A stretch of 64,000 nt of DNA from Acinetobacter higginsii (GCF_000369525.1 NZ_KB850072.1:2164606-2228605); one strand, 5' to 3'; shown: positions 1 to 13,199, counted from the first letter of the stretch. Made by a program: numbers and translations. Notes: a model not told the origin generated them from the letters alone.

Positions 1-515
1 ACCAAGGTTACCAGTACACCAATTAAAAAAACCTCAACCATGCCCCATGTCCGAAACAGAAATAAGGCTCTCAGTGCCAAAGTCAAAAATTGAGGCCTGA
101 CCTTCAACACACTAATAAAGAAAAGCACATAGCTCAGCAATAACAGCTCAACCAAAGGCACAATAAAAGTTGTAATCAGAATCAAAACACCGACCAATGC
201 ACGATCAATATGAAACATGGTCCATGCAGCACCGATTAAAGTGGTCTGAGAGGTATTGCCTTGTAGCTCCACAATGACGATGGGAAAACTATTAGCAATC
301 ACAAAAACAATCAAAGCGGTAATGACCAAGGCAAGCAAAGATGAAAAAGATCGACTTCGACGATATAACTCCGCACCACAACAGGTGCAATATGCCCGTT
401 CACCTGATGCAAGCTCAACCCTGCGATATATTGCATCGCATTCTTCACAACCCGCCAGTTCAGTGAGTCTGACTTGCTGACCAATCACTACGGATGGATT
501 ATTTTTATTCGCCAT
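1..515 (-). CDS. pqiA: PqiA-family membrane protein, 5' part (cut by window edge)
   Basis: Translating the minus strand from the ATG at 513-515 gives an open frame of at least 171 codons that runs off position 1, so the C-terminus is missing. The N-terminus holds two CxxC pairs (CEEC near residue 23, CTCC near residue 48), which form the zinc ribbon seen in paraquat-inducible protein A (PqiA/LetA). Hydrophobic membrane segments follow, with the family motifs ANSFPI and a W-G-M-V-E-V-F stretch just before the edge. PqiA proteins are inner-membrane partners of MCE-domain proteins (PqiB/LetB) in lipid transport between membranes. That is family knowledge; the partner genes would lie left of this window. 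The family call is firm, but which paralogue it is remains unknown. Confidence 0.8.
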   Translation of the reverse strand, partial: MANKNNPSVVIGQQVRLTELAGCEECDAIYRRVELASGERAYCTCCGAELYRRSRSFSSLLALVITALIVFVIANSFPIVIVELQGNTSQTTLIGAAWTMFHIDRALVGVLILITTFIVPLVELLLLSYVLFFISVLKVRPQFLTLALRALFLFRTWGMVEVFLIGVLVTL

Positions 516-754
516 AAAGTCAAACTCATCACACAGATTCTTTGTTGTTTAAGAAATCGACTTAACCCATTTATACCTTTTATTTTTGCAATCACAACCA
601 CGGACTGTATTTCTTACACAATATGTAAACAAATCATCATCTAAAAGCATTCTTAATCATATCAATTGATGGCTTATTTAATCTTTATCAGAAAGAACAA
701 AGCTCAAGTACGGGTTAGTCTATCACCAAGCGCACAGCAGCCCTATTATCCTAC
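516..754. other. Intergenic region upstream of pqiA
   Basis: About 240 bp between the pqiA start and the terminator of the amino-acid permease. It is A/T-rich and presumably carries the pqiA promoter on the minus strand. No open frame with a ribosome-binding site, RNA gene or repeat was recognised. Confidence 0.4.
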
Positions 755-803
755 ATAAAAAAGACGAATAGGTTGCAGATCACGCCTACAACCTATTCGT
801 CTA
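755..803 (-). terminator. Rho-independent terminator of the amino-acid permease
   Basis: Perfect 13-bp inverted repeat (763-775 and 789-801) with a 13-nt loop. Read on the minus strand it lies just after the permease stop codon and is followed by a run of six T, so it fits an intrinsic terminator for that gene. Confidence 0.85.
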
Positions 804-830
804 TATACTTATTTTAAATAAAAGTTTTAC

Positions 831-2321
831 TTAAACGGCTTTATTTTTATAAAAAATATTGTAGCTCGCATAGCATGCGATAATAAACAGGACACAACAG
901 ACGAAGCCCACTTGCATCGATGGATCGGTCACCATACTAATACAGGTGATCACACAGAATACACCACCTAAAATCGGGGTGAGTGGGAATAATGGTGCAG
1001 CAAATTTTAAGTCTTTGACTGTTTTACCCGATTTGATCCATTGTCTGCGGAAGTTAAATTGGGAAACACAAATCGAAATCCATACCACTACCATGGTAAA
1101 AGCGGCAACACCCAATAAATTTTTGAAAATCGTTTCAGGTGCAAAATGTTCCGATAGCAAACCTGGAATCGCGCCAAACATGGTCACAATAATCGCAATA
1201 ATTGGCGTCCCTGAACGGGTTAATTTTGAAAACACCTTCGGCAACTGATTCTTTGCAGACAATGACCACATCATCCGCGATGCAGCAAATAAACCTGAGT
1301 TTGCAGCAGATAAAAGTGCCGTAATAATCACAAAACGGATAATATCTTCCGCATATGGAATACCAATATAATTAAATACGGTAACGAATGGGCTATTACT
1401 GACACTGTTGGCATTTATACCTGCCATTTCATAAGGCAGTAATGCACAAATCACCACAATGGTACCCACAAAGAAAATCAATAAACGCCAGATCGCGGCA
1501 TTGATGGCTTTAGGTACTGTTTTCGCAGGTTCTTCTGCTTCACCTGCCGCGACACCAATCAACTCTGTGCCAGAGAATGCAAAGTTCACGATCAACATGG
1601 TCGCGAAAATTGGGAAAATACCATTTGGAAACCAGCCATGTTCCGTCAACTTACTGAACAGCGGTGCAGACTCATGCCCATGATAAGAAATAAAGCCAAA
1701 GATAGCGGCTAAACCCAACCCAATAAAACAGATAATAGTCAGAACTTTAACCAAAGACAGCCAGAACTCTGACTCAGCAAATAGCCGTGTCGAACTGACA
1801 TTCAAGCTAAACACCAGCCCTGCAAATAATAAGGTCCACGTCCACATGGAAATAGACGGAAACCATTCCTGCATCAGTAGAGCCGCAGCGGTAAATTCAG
1901 TCCCCAAAGTTGCAGTCCACGTTAGCCAATACAACCACGTGATCATATAGCCTGTGCCTGGGCCAATATAAGTTCTGGCATATTCACCAAAAGAACCTGA
2001 AACTGGCATTTGTACAGCGAGTTCACCTAAACACAACATCACCATGTATGCAATTACACCACCCAATAGGTAAGAGAGAATCGCACCGACTGGACCAGCC
2101 TGAGAAATGACATCGCCAGAGCCTAAAAACAGCCCTGTTCCAATTGCACCACCTAAAGAAATCATCACCAAATGACGTTTGGTCATGGCACGTTTCAATG
2201 GTTTACCCACTTCAATCTCTGCGCTCGAAGTTTCCGATAAACTGGCAACATCCTGCTGTGGTACATATTGTCCACTCAGGGCTTGGCCTGAGGGAAATGT
2301 CTTTTCGTTATTGTTACTCAT
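831..2321 (-). CDS. APC-superfamily amino-acid permease (AAT family)
   Basis: A 496-residue inner-membrane transporter of the amino acid-polyamine-organocation superfamily. The cytosolic N-terminus (about 45 residues) leads into the family signature GGAIGTGLFLGSG near residue 57, followed by about twelve hydrophobic segments. The motifs PVSGSFGEYA and FSGTELIGVAAGEAEEP are typical of the AAT subfamily (LysP, ProY, GabP and AnsP type proton symporters). It lies 172 bp downstream of astE on the same strand as the arginine succinyltransferase genes. Import of arginine or another basic amino acid is therefore a reasonable guess, but substrate cannot be read from sequence in this family. It has its own terminator downstream. 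Confidence 0.85.
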   Translation of the reverse strand: MSNNNEKTFPSGQALSGQYVPQQDVASLSETSSAEIEVGKPLKRAMTKRHLVMISLGGAIGTGLFLGSGDVISQAGPVGAILSYLLGGVIAYMVMLCLGELAVQMPVSGSFGEYARTYIGPGTGYMITWLYWLTWTATLGTEFTAAALLMQEWFPSISMWTWTLLFAGLVFSLNVSSTRLFAESEFWLSLVKVLTIICFIGLGLAAIFGFISYHGHESAPLFSKLTEHGWFPNGIFPIFATMLIVNFAFSGTELIGVAAGEAEEPAKTVPKAINAAIWRLLIFFVGTIVVICALLPYEMAGINANSVSNSPFVTVFNYIGIPYAEDIIRFVIITALLSAANSGLFAASRMMWSLSAKNQLPKVFSKLTRSGTPIIAIIVTMFGAIPGLLSEHFAPETIFKNLLGVAAFTMVVVWISICVSQFNFRRQWIKSGKTVKDLKFAAPLFPLTPILGGVFCVITCISMVTDPSMQVGFVCCVLFIIACYASYNIFYKNKAV

Positions 2322-2493
2322 ACACGGTCACTCCAACTGTATTCTTATGACAACCTGTCCTTGCTGTTTCACTTTCATAAAAACGAATATCTAAACGATA
2401 TTCTTTGACACGCTTTGTTCTATTGAACATCCATATTCAAACTCCATTTCATCTATTCCTTGCCGACAGTTAAACTGTTAAAGCGGCGACTGT

Positions 2494-3468
2494 TTATTCA
2501 ATTTCTTTTAAAATCAGTCCAGCCCGAAGCCCTGTTTTTACCTTAGGGTTTGGAAATAAAATCCAGATTTGTTGATCATGTGCGACATAATCCCCAGCCT
2601 GCTGTGTTGCAATCAACTCGCCTTTCTGAAAAGTAGAAAAGTTTGGTGCGTCAGCACTCAATTTGAGTTGAAAATCTTCACTTTGTTTTAAAATTGAATC
2701 CACCACCTTAAACTGGCGAATGTCGGATTTCTGTCTGATCGGCAATGCTTGATCTGCAAGAACTGCGCGCAGCATCTGGTCAGTACTGGAAAATTGGGCT
2801 AAATCATTGGCTCCAAAAGGTTTGGCCTTGCCTAGCTCCAAAGTACTACTCGCTGCTTGAAATTTTTCAGCCGTAAAGTGAGTAAAGGTTTTGCCTGCGG
2901 CATTGTGATAGACCAAAGCATCCAAATCAGCAGCCTCTAGACTTTGAATGAGGAACTCATCATAAGGCTTGCTTTGATATGGAAATAGGGCAAAAACAGG
3001 CAGCAATGAGGCACGAATTGCCGTATGCAGGTCATAATGATAGCGCTGTGCTTGCGGCTGACTTTGTTCAAAAAACTGTGCTGTTACTTGCTCTAAGTGA
3101 GCAGCCCGTTCGGTTTCCTGATCTTGGGCTAAGTGCTGATAGGCACCACAAAACATGCGGTTCATATCATTTTCAAGATAGCGCATCCCATGTCGAATCG
3201 CTTCAGGATTCCCCAACACAAACAGTACCCGTACTGCAAGCGTTAAACGCTCGGCAAATAGGTCATGAATAATTTGGTCCAATAGCTCGATCGGTGCAGT
3301 TTCATTGCCATGAATCCCAGCAGAAAGCAGCATGGTCTTTCCATAGTTTGTCTTCGGTGTACATTGCAATAGCCCTTCACCCAACCACTGCCATGTAAAT
3401 CCCGTCGTCTCACCTTGCATCTGCACAGGCATTCGTTGCGTTAAAGTCAACGTTAATAGATCAACCAT
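2494..3468 (-). CDS. astE: Succinylglutamate desuccinylase AstE
   Basis: Last step of the arginine succinyltransferase (AST) pathway: N-succinylglutamate is hydrolysed to glutamate and succinate. The 324-residue protein has the zinc carboxypeptidase-like fold, with the metal-binding H and E in [10 protein letters not shown] near residue 50, the later His in YDLHTAIR near residue 148, and the catalytic Glu in [12 protein letters not shown] near residue 214. Length matches the family. It is the fifth ast gene, 33 bp after astB on the same strand. No clear intrinsic terminator follows, so read-through into the permease is possible. Confidence 0.95.
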   Translation of the reverse strand: MVDLLTLTLTQRMPVQMQGETTGFTWQWLGEGLLQCTPKTNYGKTMLLSAGIHGNETAPIELLDQIIHDLFAERLTLAVRVLFVLGNPEAIRHGMRYLENDMNRMFCGAYQHLAQDQETERAAHLEQVTAQFFEQSQPQAQRYHYDLHTAIRASLLPVFALFPYQSKPYDEFLIQSLEAADLDALVYHNAAGKTFTHFTAEKFQAASSTLELGKAKPFGANDLAQFSSTDQMLRAVLADQALPIRQKSDIRQFKVVDSILKQSEDFQLKLSADAPNFSTFQKGELIATQQAGDYVAHDQQIWILFPNPKVKTGLRAGLILKEIE

Positions 3469-3501
3469 GTACTTTCATCCTTAAAAGCCGTTGTTTACTG
3501 T

Positions 3502-4842
3502 TTATCTTTGGAAGTGATAAACCGAACCTAAAGCTAAAATTTTGGTTAACTCATCTAATGCGGTACGGCTCTCGATCAATAAACTTGGATCGGCCAAATC
3601 GTCTTGTGTTAACTCATCACGATAATGCTGATCCACCCACTGATTCAGCGTTTTGAATAATGCATCATTCATAAACAGGTTTGGGTTCACCGCATTCAGT
3701 TCCGCTTCATTCACGGCAACACGTAATCTCAAACATGCAGGTCCACCGCCATTACGCATACTTTCACGTAGATCAAACACCTTGATGTCATCAATTGGCG
3801 TACCCATTTGAATCATGTCATTCAAGTAGCTCCATACCGCCTTGTTGTGACGTGATTCCTCTGGTACCACAATGCTCATGCCACCATCTGCACGGGTCAA
3901 AATCTGGCTGTTGAACAAATAAGTCGAGACTGCATCTTCAACACTGACACGATTGTCAGGGACTTCAATCGAGATAAAATCTTGTTCGATCCCCGCCATC
4001 TTGTGACGAATTTCATTCAATGCATCAGCTTGATTTAAAAAGGCTTGCTGATGATGGAACAAGACCTGTTGATTACTCACCGCAATCACATCGTTATGAA
4101 ATACACCTTGATCAATCACATCTGGATTTTGCTGAATGAACACGGTTCGTTTCGCATCCAGACGATGCAAACGGGCAATCGCTTCACTTGCCTCGCGAGT
4201 TTGACGCGCAGGGAATTTCTGCGGTGCAACCGTTCCACCGAGTTGTTGCTGTCCATAAACAAAAACCTGCACACCCGCCTGATCATATCCACCACCAAGG
4301 CGATTATGATTGGCTGCGCCTTCATCTCCAAACAAGGCGGCTTCTGGCAGTGCTTCGTGGTGCGCGAAATATACATCATTATTGAACATCGCTTGAAGAA
4401 TACGCGTGGTCGTATGATGCTCAATTGATCGATGGAACTTATTATTTAAGTTTGCAGCGGTAAAATGCATGCGTTTATCAGCACTATCTGCCGATGGCGA
4501 CACCGTACATGAGTTGGCCGTCCACATCGAAGAAGCAGAACTCAGCGAAGATAATAAAGCTGGCGCAGTACGCATCGCTTGGGTAATGACATCAATATCA
4601 CTGCCCGTAAAACCCAAACGGCGTAACGTTGGTACATGCGGACGCTCTTGTGGGGCAAACACACCCTGCTTCAAGCCTAAGTCCGCGAGGGCTTTCATTT
4701 TCTTCAAGCCTTGTTTTGCAGCCAACTTAGGATTTGACGCGTTATTACGGTTCTTGGTTGATGCAACATTACCAAATGATAAGCCTGCATAATGATGCGT
4801 CGGCCCCACTAAACCATCAAAATTAATTTCATAACCTGACAT
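3502..4842 (-). CDS. astB: N-succinylarginine dihydrolase AstB
   Basis: Second AST step: N2-succinylarginine is converted to N2-succinylornithine with release of ammonia and CO2. The 446-residue protein belongs to the amidinotransferase (pentein) superfamily. It shows the expected N-terminal motif ([14 protein letters not shown]), the catalytic Glu in [10 protein letters not shown], the His in VFHNDVIAV, and the nucleophilic Cys in [11 protein letters not shown] near residue 370. The start is well placed behind a GGGAG ribosome-binding site. It lies between astD and astE in the usual operon. Confidence 0.97.
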   Translation of the reverse strand: MSGYEINFDGLVGPTHHYAGLSFGNVASTKNRNNASNPKLAAKQGLKKMKALADLGLKQGVFAPQERPHVPTLRRLGFTGSDIDVITQAMRTAPALLSSLSSASSMWTANSCTVSPSADSADKRMHFTAANLNNKFHRSIEHHTTTRILQAMFNNDVYFAHHEALPEAALFGDEGAANHNRLGGGYDQAGVQVFVYGQQQLGGTVAPQKFPARQTREASEAIARLHRLDAKRTVFIQQNPDVIDQGVFHNDVIAVSNQQVLFHHQQAFLNQADALNEIRHKMAGIEQDFISIEVPDNRVSVEDAVSTYLFNSQILTRADGGMSIVVPEESRHNKAVWSYLNDMIQMGTPIDDIKVFDLRESMRNGGGPACLRLRVAVNEAELNAVNPNLFMNDALFKTLNQWVDQHYRDELTQDDLADPSLLIESRTALDELTKILALGSVYHFQR

Positions 4843-4874
4843 TTTATTCTCCCTGTGTCCCGATACGAGCCGAC

Positions 4875-7387
<2,513 letters not shown>

Positions 7388-7408
7388 GGGCAGATGCTCA
7401 CGGCAGAC

Positions 7409-8614
7409 TTAGAGGCGTGCTAATGCACGAACAAAACGGCTTAGACCTTCATCAATATCGTGTTGAGGAATGATCAATGAAGGGGTAAAACGAACAACAT
7501 CTGCACCTGCGACTAAGGCCAATAGTCCTTCTTCACCCGCTAAGGTCACGATATTCTTCGCTTTGCCAGCATGTTCATCTTTCAATACACAGCCGATTAA
7601 CAAACCTTGACCACGGATTTCTTTGAACAATCCATACTCAGCATTGATTTTGTTTAAGGCATCGATGAAATATTGATGACGTTGTTTAACGCCGTCTAAT
7701 ACTTCTGGTGTATTGATAAATTCAAATACCGCGCCAGCAACCGCACAAGCCAATGGGTTCCCGCCATAAGTGGTACCGTGATCGCCAACTGCATACATGT
7801 TGGCATAATGATCTGTCGTAATCATTGCACCAATCGGGAAACCACCACCCAATGCTTTTGCTGTGGTCAAAATGTCAGGTGTTACCCCTGTATTCATATA
7901 GGCATACAATGAACCTGTACGACCCACACCCGTTTGTACTTCATCAAAAATCAGCACCGCACCTTTTTCATCACATAGTGCACGCAAGCCTTTTAAGAAT
8001 TCGATATCTGCTGGCAGAACGCCACCTTCGCCTTGAATCGGCTCGACAATGACTGCACAAGTATTTTCAGTGATCGCTGCTTTTGCTGCTTCAAGGTCAT
8101 TAAATGCAGTGTGTTCAATACCGCCTGGTAATGGTGCAAAGTCTTGAGAATACTTTGGCTGACCACCTGCTGTTACGGTAAACAAAGTACGACCGTGGAA
8201 AGCATTTTTAAAAGCAACAATCTGGTTCTTATTTGCATTACCACTCAGCAAACCGACTTTACGCGCCAGTTTTAATGCTGCTTCGTTGGCTTCTGCACCA
8301 GAGTTACAGAAAAATACTTTGTCTGCAAAGGTGCTATCCACCAATTGTTTCGCAAGGCGTAATACAGGCTCGTTGGTATAACCATTCCCAATGTGCCATA
8401 GCTTTTGTGCTTGTTCAGTTAAGGCTTTTACTGCAACAGGATGTGCATGACCCAAGGCATTTACCGCGATCCCACCTGCAAAATCAATATATTCTTTATC
8501 GTTTTGATCCCAAAGACGTGACCCTTCGCCGCGCACTAAAATGAAATTTGCTGGGGCAAAAACGGGAACCATCCAATCATTAAAATTGCTACGTGTAATT
8601 GCGACTTCGCTCAT
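7409..8614 (-). CDS. astC: Succinylornithine transaminase AstC (class III aminotransferase)
   Basis: Third AST step: PLP-dependent transfer of the amino group of succinylornithine to 2-oxoglutarate. The 401-residue protein carries the class III aminotransferase signature, with the cofactor-binding Asp in [14 protein letters not shown] near residue 222 and the Schiff-base Lys in [15 protein letters not shown] near residue 251. AstC and biosynthetic acetylornithine transaminase (ArgD) are closely related and often bifunctional; the position at the head of astADBE decides for AstC. An AGGAAG ribosome-binding site precedes the ATG. It follows gdhA by 78 bp. Confidence 0.94.
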   Translation of the reverse strand: MSEVAITRSNFNDWMVPVFAPANFILVRGEGSRLWDQNDKEYIDFAGGIAVNALGHAHPVAVKALTEQAQKLWHIGNGYTNEPVLRLAKQLVDSTFADKVFFCNSGAEANEAALKLARKVGLLSGNANKNQIVAFKNAFHGRTLFTVTAGGQPKYSQDFAPLPGGIEHTAFNDLEAAKAAITENTCAVIVEPIQGEGGVLPADIEFLKGLRALCDEKGAVLIFDEVQTGVGRTGSLYAYMNTGVTPDILTTAKALGGGFPIGAMITTDHYANMYAVGDHGTTYGGNPLACAVAGAVFEFINTPEVLDGVKQRHQYFIDALNKINAEYGLFKEIRGQGLLIGCVLKDEHAGKAKNIVTLAGEEGLLALVAGADVVRFTPSLIIPQHDIDEGLSRFVRALARL

Positions 8615-8644
8615 TTTATTTACTCACTTCCTGTTTAATCTTCA

Positions 8645-8668
8645 GGCTTGTTAAATGCTCAACAAGCC
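8645..8668 (-). promoter_or_regulatory. Hairpin between gdhA and astC
   Basis: Perfect 8-bp inverted repeat (8645-8652 and 8661-8668) with an 8-nt loop in the 78-bp gdhA-astC gap. No T run follows on either strand, so it is not a standard terminator. It could be an mRNA-stability or processing element separating gdhA from the ast messages. Confidence 0.4.
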
Positions 8669-8692
8669 CTTCACTTTAATTTTATAAATGAC

Positions 8693-9967
8693 TTAACCTG
8701 GGAAAATACCGCGTTCTTTACGCGCTTTCAGAATACGTTCACATGCCAAAATATAAGCTGCGGTGCGTAAGCTACATTCCTTCTGTGCTGCCGTGTTCCA
8801 AACATCCGCAATGGCTTGGATCATCAACTTATCAAGACGTTCATTGATTTCATCCTCGGTCCAGAAGTAACTCGCCATATCTTGAACCCATTCAAAATAA
8901 CTGACAGTTACACCACCCGCGTTACAAATCACGTCAGGCACAACAGTAATGTCGCGACTGACAAATACATCATCTGCTTCTGGATAGGTTGGACCATTCG
9001 CACCTTCAAGTACGATTTTCGCTTTCAGCTTTTGTGCACGTTCAACCGTAATCTGACCTTCCAATGCTGCTGGAATCAGAATGTCCATATCAACCGTCCA
9101 GAATTCTTCGTCTGAGATCACAGTTGAATCAACAAAGCCCATCACGCCACCAGTTTCAACCACATGCTTTTGCAATGCTTTAACATCTAAGCCTTCTGCA
9201 TTGAAAATGGTACCGGTATGGTCTTGTACAGCAACGATTTTTGCGCCTGCATGACTAAACAAATAAGCCGCTTCATTACCAACATTACCAAAGCCTTGCA
9301 CAGCAACTTTGCTGCCCTCAATCGGTAATTTAATGCGCTCAGCAACCTGCATACCCGTTACGAATACACCGCGGCCTGTTGCACGAACACGACCCAATGA
9401 ACCGCCTAGATGTACAGGTTTGCCTGTGACCACACCTGTTACGGTATGACCTTTGATACTTGAATAGGTATCCATCATCCAGCCCATAATATTGGCGTTG
9501 GTACCGACATCTGGTGCAGGAATATCAATTTGAGGGCCAATGATTGGACTGATTTCACTGGTGAAACGACGGGTTAAACGTTCTAATTCACGCGCTGAAA
9601 GTTCTTTCGGATTCACGCGAATACCGCCTTTGGCACCACCGAACGGCAGATTCAATACTGCAGTTTTAATGGTCATCCATGCAGACAAAGCCATCACTTC
9701 ATTCAGTTCGACATCTTGGTGATAGCGGATACCGCCTTTACCCGGACCACGTGATAAATTGTGCTGTACACGGTAACCTTCAAAATGGCGAATTGAACCA
9801 TCGTCCATCACGATTGGAACATCAACGATAAGCGTACGCTTTGGGGTTTTCAGTGTGTTGACAAAGTTACTGAGGTCCGCATCCAAATAAGGTGCTACCC
9901 GATCAACTTGAGTGAGAAAAGTTTGCCAAGCACTGCCATTTTGAGCCGCATATGATAAAGACATCAT
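8693..9967 (-). CDS. gdhA: Glutamate dehydrogenase (GdhA/RocG type)
   Basis: Oxidatively deaminates glutamate to 2-oxoglutarate (or the reverse). The 424-residue hexameric-type enzyme shows the active-site Lys within [14 protein letters not shown] near residue 110 and a Rossmann motif [12 protein letters not shown] near residue 223. The context, upstream of and co-directional with the whole ast operon, suggests a catabolic NAD-linked role that disposes of the glutamate made from arginine; cofactor choice is inferred. The frame starts ATGATG. The second ATG (9962-9964) is better spaced from the AAGGA ribosome-binding site. Confidence 0.94.
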   Translation of the reverse strand: MMSLSYAAQNGSAWQTFLTQVDRVAPYLDADLSNFVNTLKTPKRTLIVDVPIVMDDGSIRHFEGYRVQHNLSRGPGKGGIRYHQDVELNEVMALSAWMTIKTAVLNLPFGGAKGGIRVNPKELSARELERLTRRFTSEISPIIGPQIDIPAPDVGTNANIMGWMMDTYSSIKGHTVTGVVTGKPVHLGGSLGRVRATGRGVFVTGMQVAERIKLPIEGSKVAVQGFGNVGNEAAYLFSHAGAKIVAVQDHTGTIFNAEGLDVKALQKHVVETGGVMGFVDSTVISDEEFWTVDMDILIPAALEGQITVERAQKLKAKIVLEGANGPTYPEADDVFVSRDITVVPDVICNAGGVTVSYFEWVQDMASYFWTEDEINERLDKLMIQAIADVWNTAAQKECSLRTAAYILACERILKARKERGIFPG

Positions 9968-10112
9968 CTATTCCTTAATTAATCAATTGTCCCTGTTATT
10001 CACAGATTCCCTTTGTTTAAGGGCGTCCTACCCCCATCCTCCCTGATGCGCATTCAGCTTCTTTCGTGCCGAAGTGAAAATGCTTGGGGTGTTGTATTGT
10101 TATTATTATTAA

Positions 10113-10144
10113 GAATCAAATTGATTCACAAAATTCGTTATAAT
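10113..10144. promoter_or_regulatory. Operator-like palindrome and promoter in the gdhA/Lrp divergent region
   Basis: A perfect 7-1-7 palindrome (10113-10127) lies between the divergent gdhA and the Lrp-type regulator, followed by TATAAT at 10139-10144 in the orientation of the regulator. A/T-rich palindromes of about 15 bp are the usual targets of Lrp/AsnC proteins. Autoregulation plus control of gdhA-ast by the neighbouring regulator is an inference. Confidence 0.5.
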
Positions 10145-10192
10145 GATTAAAATGAATTATTTTTTATCAATTTGCTAATAGAAAGAATCAAA

Positions 10193-10615
10193 ATGAACAA
10201 TATCGATCATATTATATTAGGCTTACTCAAAGACAATGCACGGATGTCGATTACCGACTTGGCAGCAAAAACACGGGTGTCTCGTGCTACCGTGCAGAAA
10301 CGAATTGAATATATGGAATCAACGGGGATTATCACGGGCTATACCGTGCGTTTTCGTCCCAATGCTGAAAAAAATATTATTCGGGCATGGATGAATATTA
10401 TGGTGGAAGGTACACGAGCACAGGCGGTAATTCGAGAGTTACGTTTAGAATCGGCCGTTGAACGACTGCATACCACCAATGGTAAATGGGATATTCTGGT
10501 TGAGTTGCAATCTGACAGTTTAGAAAACTTTGATAAAGCGCTAGAGCGAATCCGAAATATTTCAGGGATTTACAATAGTGAAACCAGTATTTTACTTTCC
10601 ACTTATAAGACCTAA
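10193..10615 (+). CDS. Lrp/AsnC-family transcriptional regulator
   Basis: A 140-residue regulator with an N-terminal winged helix-turn-helix (residues about 1-55, including ISDLA-like MSITDLAAKTRVSRATVQKR) and a C-terminal RAM/AsnC ligand-binding domain. The ATG at 10193 is chosen over the upstream TTG at 10172 because a GAAAG ribosome-binding site lies at 10181-10185 and because the product then begins like other family members. It is divergent from gdhA-astCADBE and is likely its local, amino-acid-responsive regulator. The ligand is unknown. A bidirectional terminator follows. Confidence 0.9.
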   Translation: MNNIDHIILGLLKDNARMSITDLAAKTRVSRATVQKRIEYMESTGIITGYTVRFRPNAEKNIIRAWMNIMVEGTRAQAVIRELRLESAVERLHTTNGKWDILVELQSDSLENFDKALERIRNISGIYNSETSILLSTYKT

Positions 10616-10645
10616 AAAAAGGGACTCTAGCTAGAGTCCCTTTTT
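10614..10645. terminator. Bidirectional terminator between the Lrp gene and maeA
   Basis: Perfect 10-bp inverted repeat (10621-10630 and 10631-10640) flanked by seven A on the left and five T on the right. It serves the convergent Lrp-type gene (plus) and malic enzyme gene (minus). Confidence 0.95.
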
Positions 10646-10657
10646 AAATGAAATGGC

Positions 10658-12358
10658 TTAATAACTAACACGGCGATAGTTACGATATTCTGGTGTCCAG
10701 AAATTATCTTCAATCGCTTGTTTCAATACATCATTACTTAATGGCACAGCCAAACCATCGGCCATAGCTGCTTTTGCCACTTTAAAGGCAATGAATTTAG
10801 ACACCTGTTGAATATCATTGATATTTGGTAATAAATCCGCTGCGGCATTTTTCAAACGTGGTGAACAATCTGCCAACGCTGTACTTGCAGCCATTAACAT
10901 CGAGTCACTGATATGGGTTGCACCACAAGCAATCACACCTAAGCCAATCCCAGGGAAAATATAGGAGTTATTACACTGTGCAATGCTATACACCTTGCCT
11001 TGATAATAGATCGGTGCAAAAGGACTCCCTGTTGCCACAATTGCTGCACCTTGCGTCCACTCAATAATATCTTTAGGTTGTGCTTCAACTTGTGAAGTCG
11101 GGTTCGATAATGGCAATACAATCGGATGCTTATAATATTTAGCTAAGGTTTTGATGACTTCTTCACTAAACAAACCTGCCTGCCCAGAAACCCCAATCAA
11201 GATACTTGGTTTGGCATTCTTGACCACGTCCAACAAAGCAACATTGTCACCTGTATATTCCCAAGTGCTGATTGCATTGACGGGTGTAGCAAGTTTTTGC
11301 TGAAAATCGAGTAAGTTTGGTTGTTGATCGGTCATCAAACCGAAACGATCCACCATAAAGATACGCGAACGTGCTTCATGGTCACTCAGACCTTCATCCA
11401 TCATCTGTCTAACGATCTGTTCAGCAATACCACAACCTGCTGAGCCTGCGCCAACAAAAGTAACCGTTTGGTCTTTCAGTTGTTTGCCTTGTGCCCTTGA
11501 GGCAGCAATTAGGGTCGCAACAGTGACTGCTGCCGTGCCTTGAATATCATCATTAAAACAGCAAATTTTATCGCGGTACTGAGTCAATAAAGGCATGGCA
11601 TTGGTTTGCGCAAAATCTTCAAATTGAATCAGCACATCTGGCCAACGCTGACGTACTGCCTTAATAATTTGCTCAACAAATTCATAATATTGCTCACCAC
11701 GGATACGCGGCTGTTTCCAACCCATATAAATTGGATCATCAAGCAATTCTTGGTTATTGGTACCGACATCAATGGTGATCGGCAAAGTATAAGCAGGACT
11801 AATCCCACCACATGCGGTATAGAGTGACAATTTGCCAATTGGAATACCCATGCCACCAATACCCTGATCGCCAAGACCTAAGATACGTTCACCGTCAGTA
11901 ATCACAATCACTTTCACGTTTTTCTTGTTGACGTTATGGATAATTTGATCGATGTATTGGCGCTCTGGATAAGAGATAAAAATACCACGGTGACGGCGGT
12001 AAATATCCGAAAAGCGCTGACAAGCCTCACCAACTGTTGGGGTATAAATGATCGGCAGCATTTCATCTAAATGCTGACTCAATAAGTTATAGAACAGGGT
12101 TTCATTGGTGTCTTGAATATTTCGCAAATAAATATGCTTATTCAAGTCACTATCGAAGGAAAGGTACTGCTGATACGAACGCTGAGTCTGCTCTTCAATA
12201 TTCTCAATATTGTACGGAACTAGACCATGCAAGTTAAAATTCTCTCGTTCTTCTTCCGAAAAAGCAGAGCCTTTATTTAACAAAGGGAGTTCTAAAAGAG
12301 CGTTTCCAGCATAGTGAATATATAAAGGTTTTTTGATTTTACTAAGGTTCACAGACAT
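10658..12358 (-). CDS. maeA: NAD-dependent malic enzyme
   Basis: Oxidative decarboxylation of malate to pyruvate, linking the TCA cycle to pyruvate when growth is on amino acids or aromatics. The 566-residue length is that of the MaeA/SfcA type. Visible motifs are [17 protein letters not shown] near residue 105, the malic enzyme signature [12 protein letters not shown] near residue 268, the metal-binding E-D-F near residue 245, and a dinucleotide fold [12 protein letters not shown] near residue 305. NAD rather than NADP preference is inferred from the subfamily. It is a single gene with terminators on the downstream side. Confidence 0.95.
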   Translation of the reverse strand: MSVNLSKIKKPLYIHYAGNALLELPLLNKGSAFSEEERENFNLHGLVPYNIENIEEQTQRSYQQYLSFDSDLNKHIYLRNIQDTNETLFYNLLSQHLDEMLPIIYTPTVGEACQRFSDIYRRHRGIFISYPERQYIDQIIHNVNKKNVKVIVITDGERILGLGDQGIGGMGIPIGKLSLYTACGGISPAYTLPITIDVGTNNQELLDDPIYMGWKQPRIRGEQYYEFVEQIIKAVRQRWPDVLIQFEDFAQTNAMPLLTQYRDKICCFNDDIQGTAAVTVATLIAASRAQGKQLKDQTVTFVGAGSAGCGIAEQIVRQMMDEGLSDHEARSRIFMVDRFGLMTDQQPNLLDFQQKLATPVNAISTWEYTGDNVALLDVVKNAKPSILIGVSGQAGLFSEEVIKTLAKYYKHPIVLPLSNPTSQVEAQPKDIIEWTQGAAIVATGSPFAPIYYQGKVYSIAQCNNSYIFPGIGLGVIACGATHISDSMLMAASTALADCSPRLKNAAADLLPNINDIQQVSKFIAFKVAKAAMADGLAVPLSNDVLKQAIEDNFWTPEYRNYRRVSY

Positions 12359-13001
12359 ACTTTACTCTTTAGACTCTCTCTCGAATGTACAAAAAATGGA
12401 TTTGCTGACGTACTTTAAAAAAGTGCTTTGGCATGGGCAATAATTTACACCAATCGGAGCACAAAACCGAATAAACTGACGGTATGTAAACCAATTCAAC
12501 ATTTAGTAAATAAATAGTAAACCCTGTTTTGGATCACTTTTTAAGCTTCTTGCAACATTTTGAATTATTTTTGCACCAACATCGCTTTAGAATTGTAGTG
12601 ATATCGTTTTACAAGCTTTGCAATAGACATCTATCTCAAATAAGGAGCGGCTACTGCAAGGTATAACAATCTATCTTAAGCAGTGAAGATTTACTTTTTT
12701 AAAATCGCATGACACCCGATCATCTGAGTTTAGTTTTCAAATCTTTTTTCTTCTTATCGTTCACCACACTACGACTAAACCCTTTAAAACCGACAAGATG
12801 GGACAATTTTGCCCTATCTCTTGCAAATGATCACCAGTTTTATATGATCTAAGTGAAAGCATTGCTCACCTTATAACGCTCCTTGTTTGATCATGAGCAA
12901 TGCCTTCATCCATAAAAATTAAACCAAGATGGTGATACCCCCAAAATCAATTTCACCCAACCCAGAAACGAATAGACAGTTAAAATATAAAGGTTGTTTA
13001 T
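12359..13001. other. Long intergenic region with an inverted repeat
   Basis: 643 bp with no convincing gene. It contains the maeA promoter side and a perfect 10-bp inverted repeat (12859-12868 and 12894-12903) with a 25-nt loop. On the minus strand from about 12866 to 12765 a short open frame reads like a protein tail, without a ribosome-binding site. This may be the remnant of a dispersed element (see findings). Nothing else was recognised. Confidence 0.4.
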
Positions 13002-13199
13002 ATGAAAAAATTAGGCCTTATTCTTCTTTTTACGTTCTTTGTGTCAGCTTGTTCAGAAAAGATGCCTGAGGTTAATGATGAAAACTGTAAACGTGAAAAC
13101 ATTGCAAAGATCAAGGATGATTTCGCCCGAGCAAATTTCAGCGATAAGTGCTTTAGTCGCGGTACAGTGCAAGATACTGGCTCTAATAAAGAATATTAA
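13002..13199 (+). CDS. Small lipoprotein, TrbK-like
   Basis: 65 residues, with a Lys-rich start, a hydrophobic stretch and a lipobox ending VSAC at residue 17, so the mature product is a lipid-anchored peptide of about 49 residues. After the Cys come the spaced residues M-P-E-V-N, N-C-K and K-C-F-S-R-G. This pattern resembles the TrbK-type entry-exclusion lipoproteins annotated in Acinetobacter; the resemblance is from memory and weak at this length. An AAAGG ribosome-binding site precedes the ATG. No conjugation gene is nearby, so an entry-exclusion role is doubtful here. It stands alone between two long non-coding gaps. Confidence 0.65.
   Translation: MKKLGLILLFTFFVSACSEKMPEVNDENCKRENIAKIKDDFARANFSDKCFSRGTVQDTGSNKEY

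Noticed and set aside
256..480. Plus-strand frame of 74 residues near the left edge
   Set aside because: It is the complement of a clear PqiA-family gene on the minus strand with CxxC pairs and membrane segments.
13002..13199. Evidence for an integrated conjugative plasmid
   Set aside because: Only the small lipoprotein hints at it; no mobilisation, replication or partition genes and no attachment-site duplication were seen.
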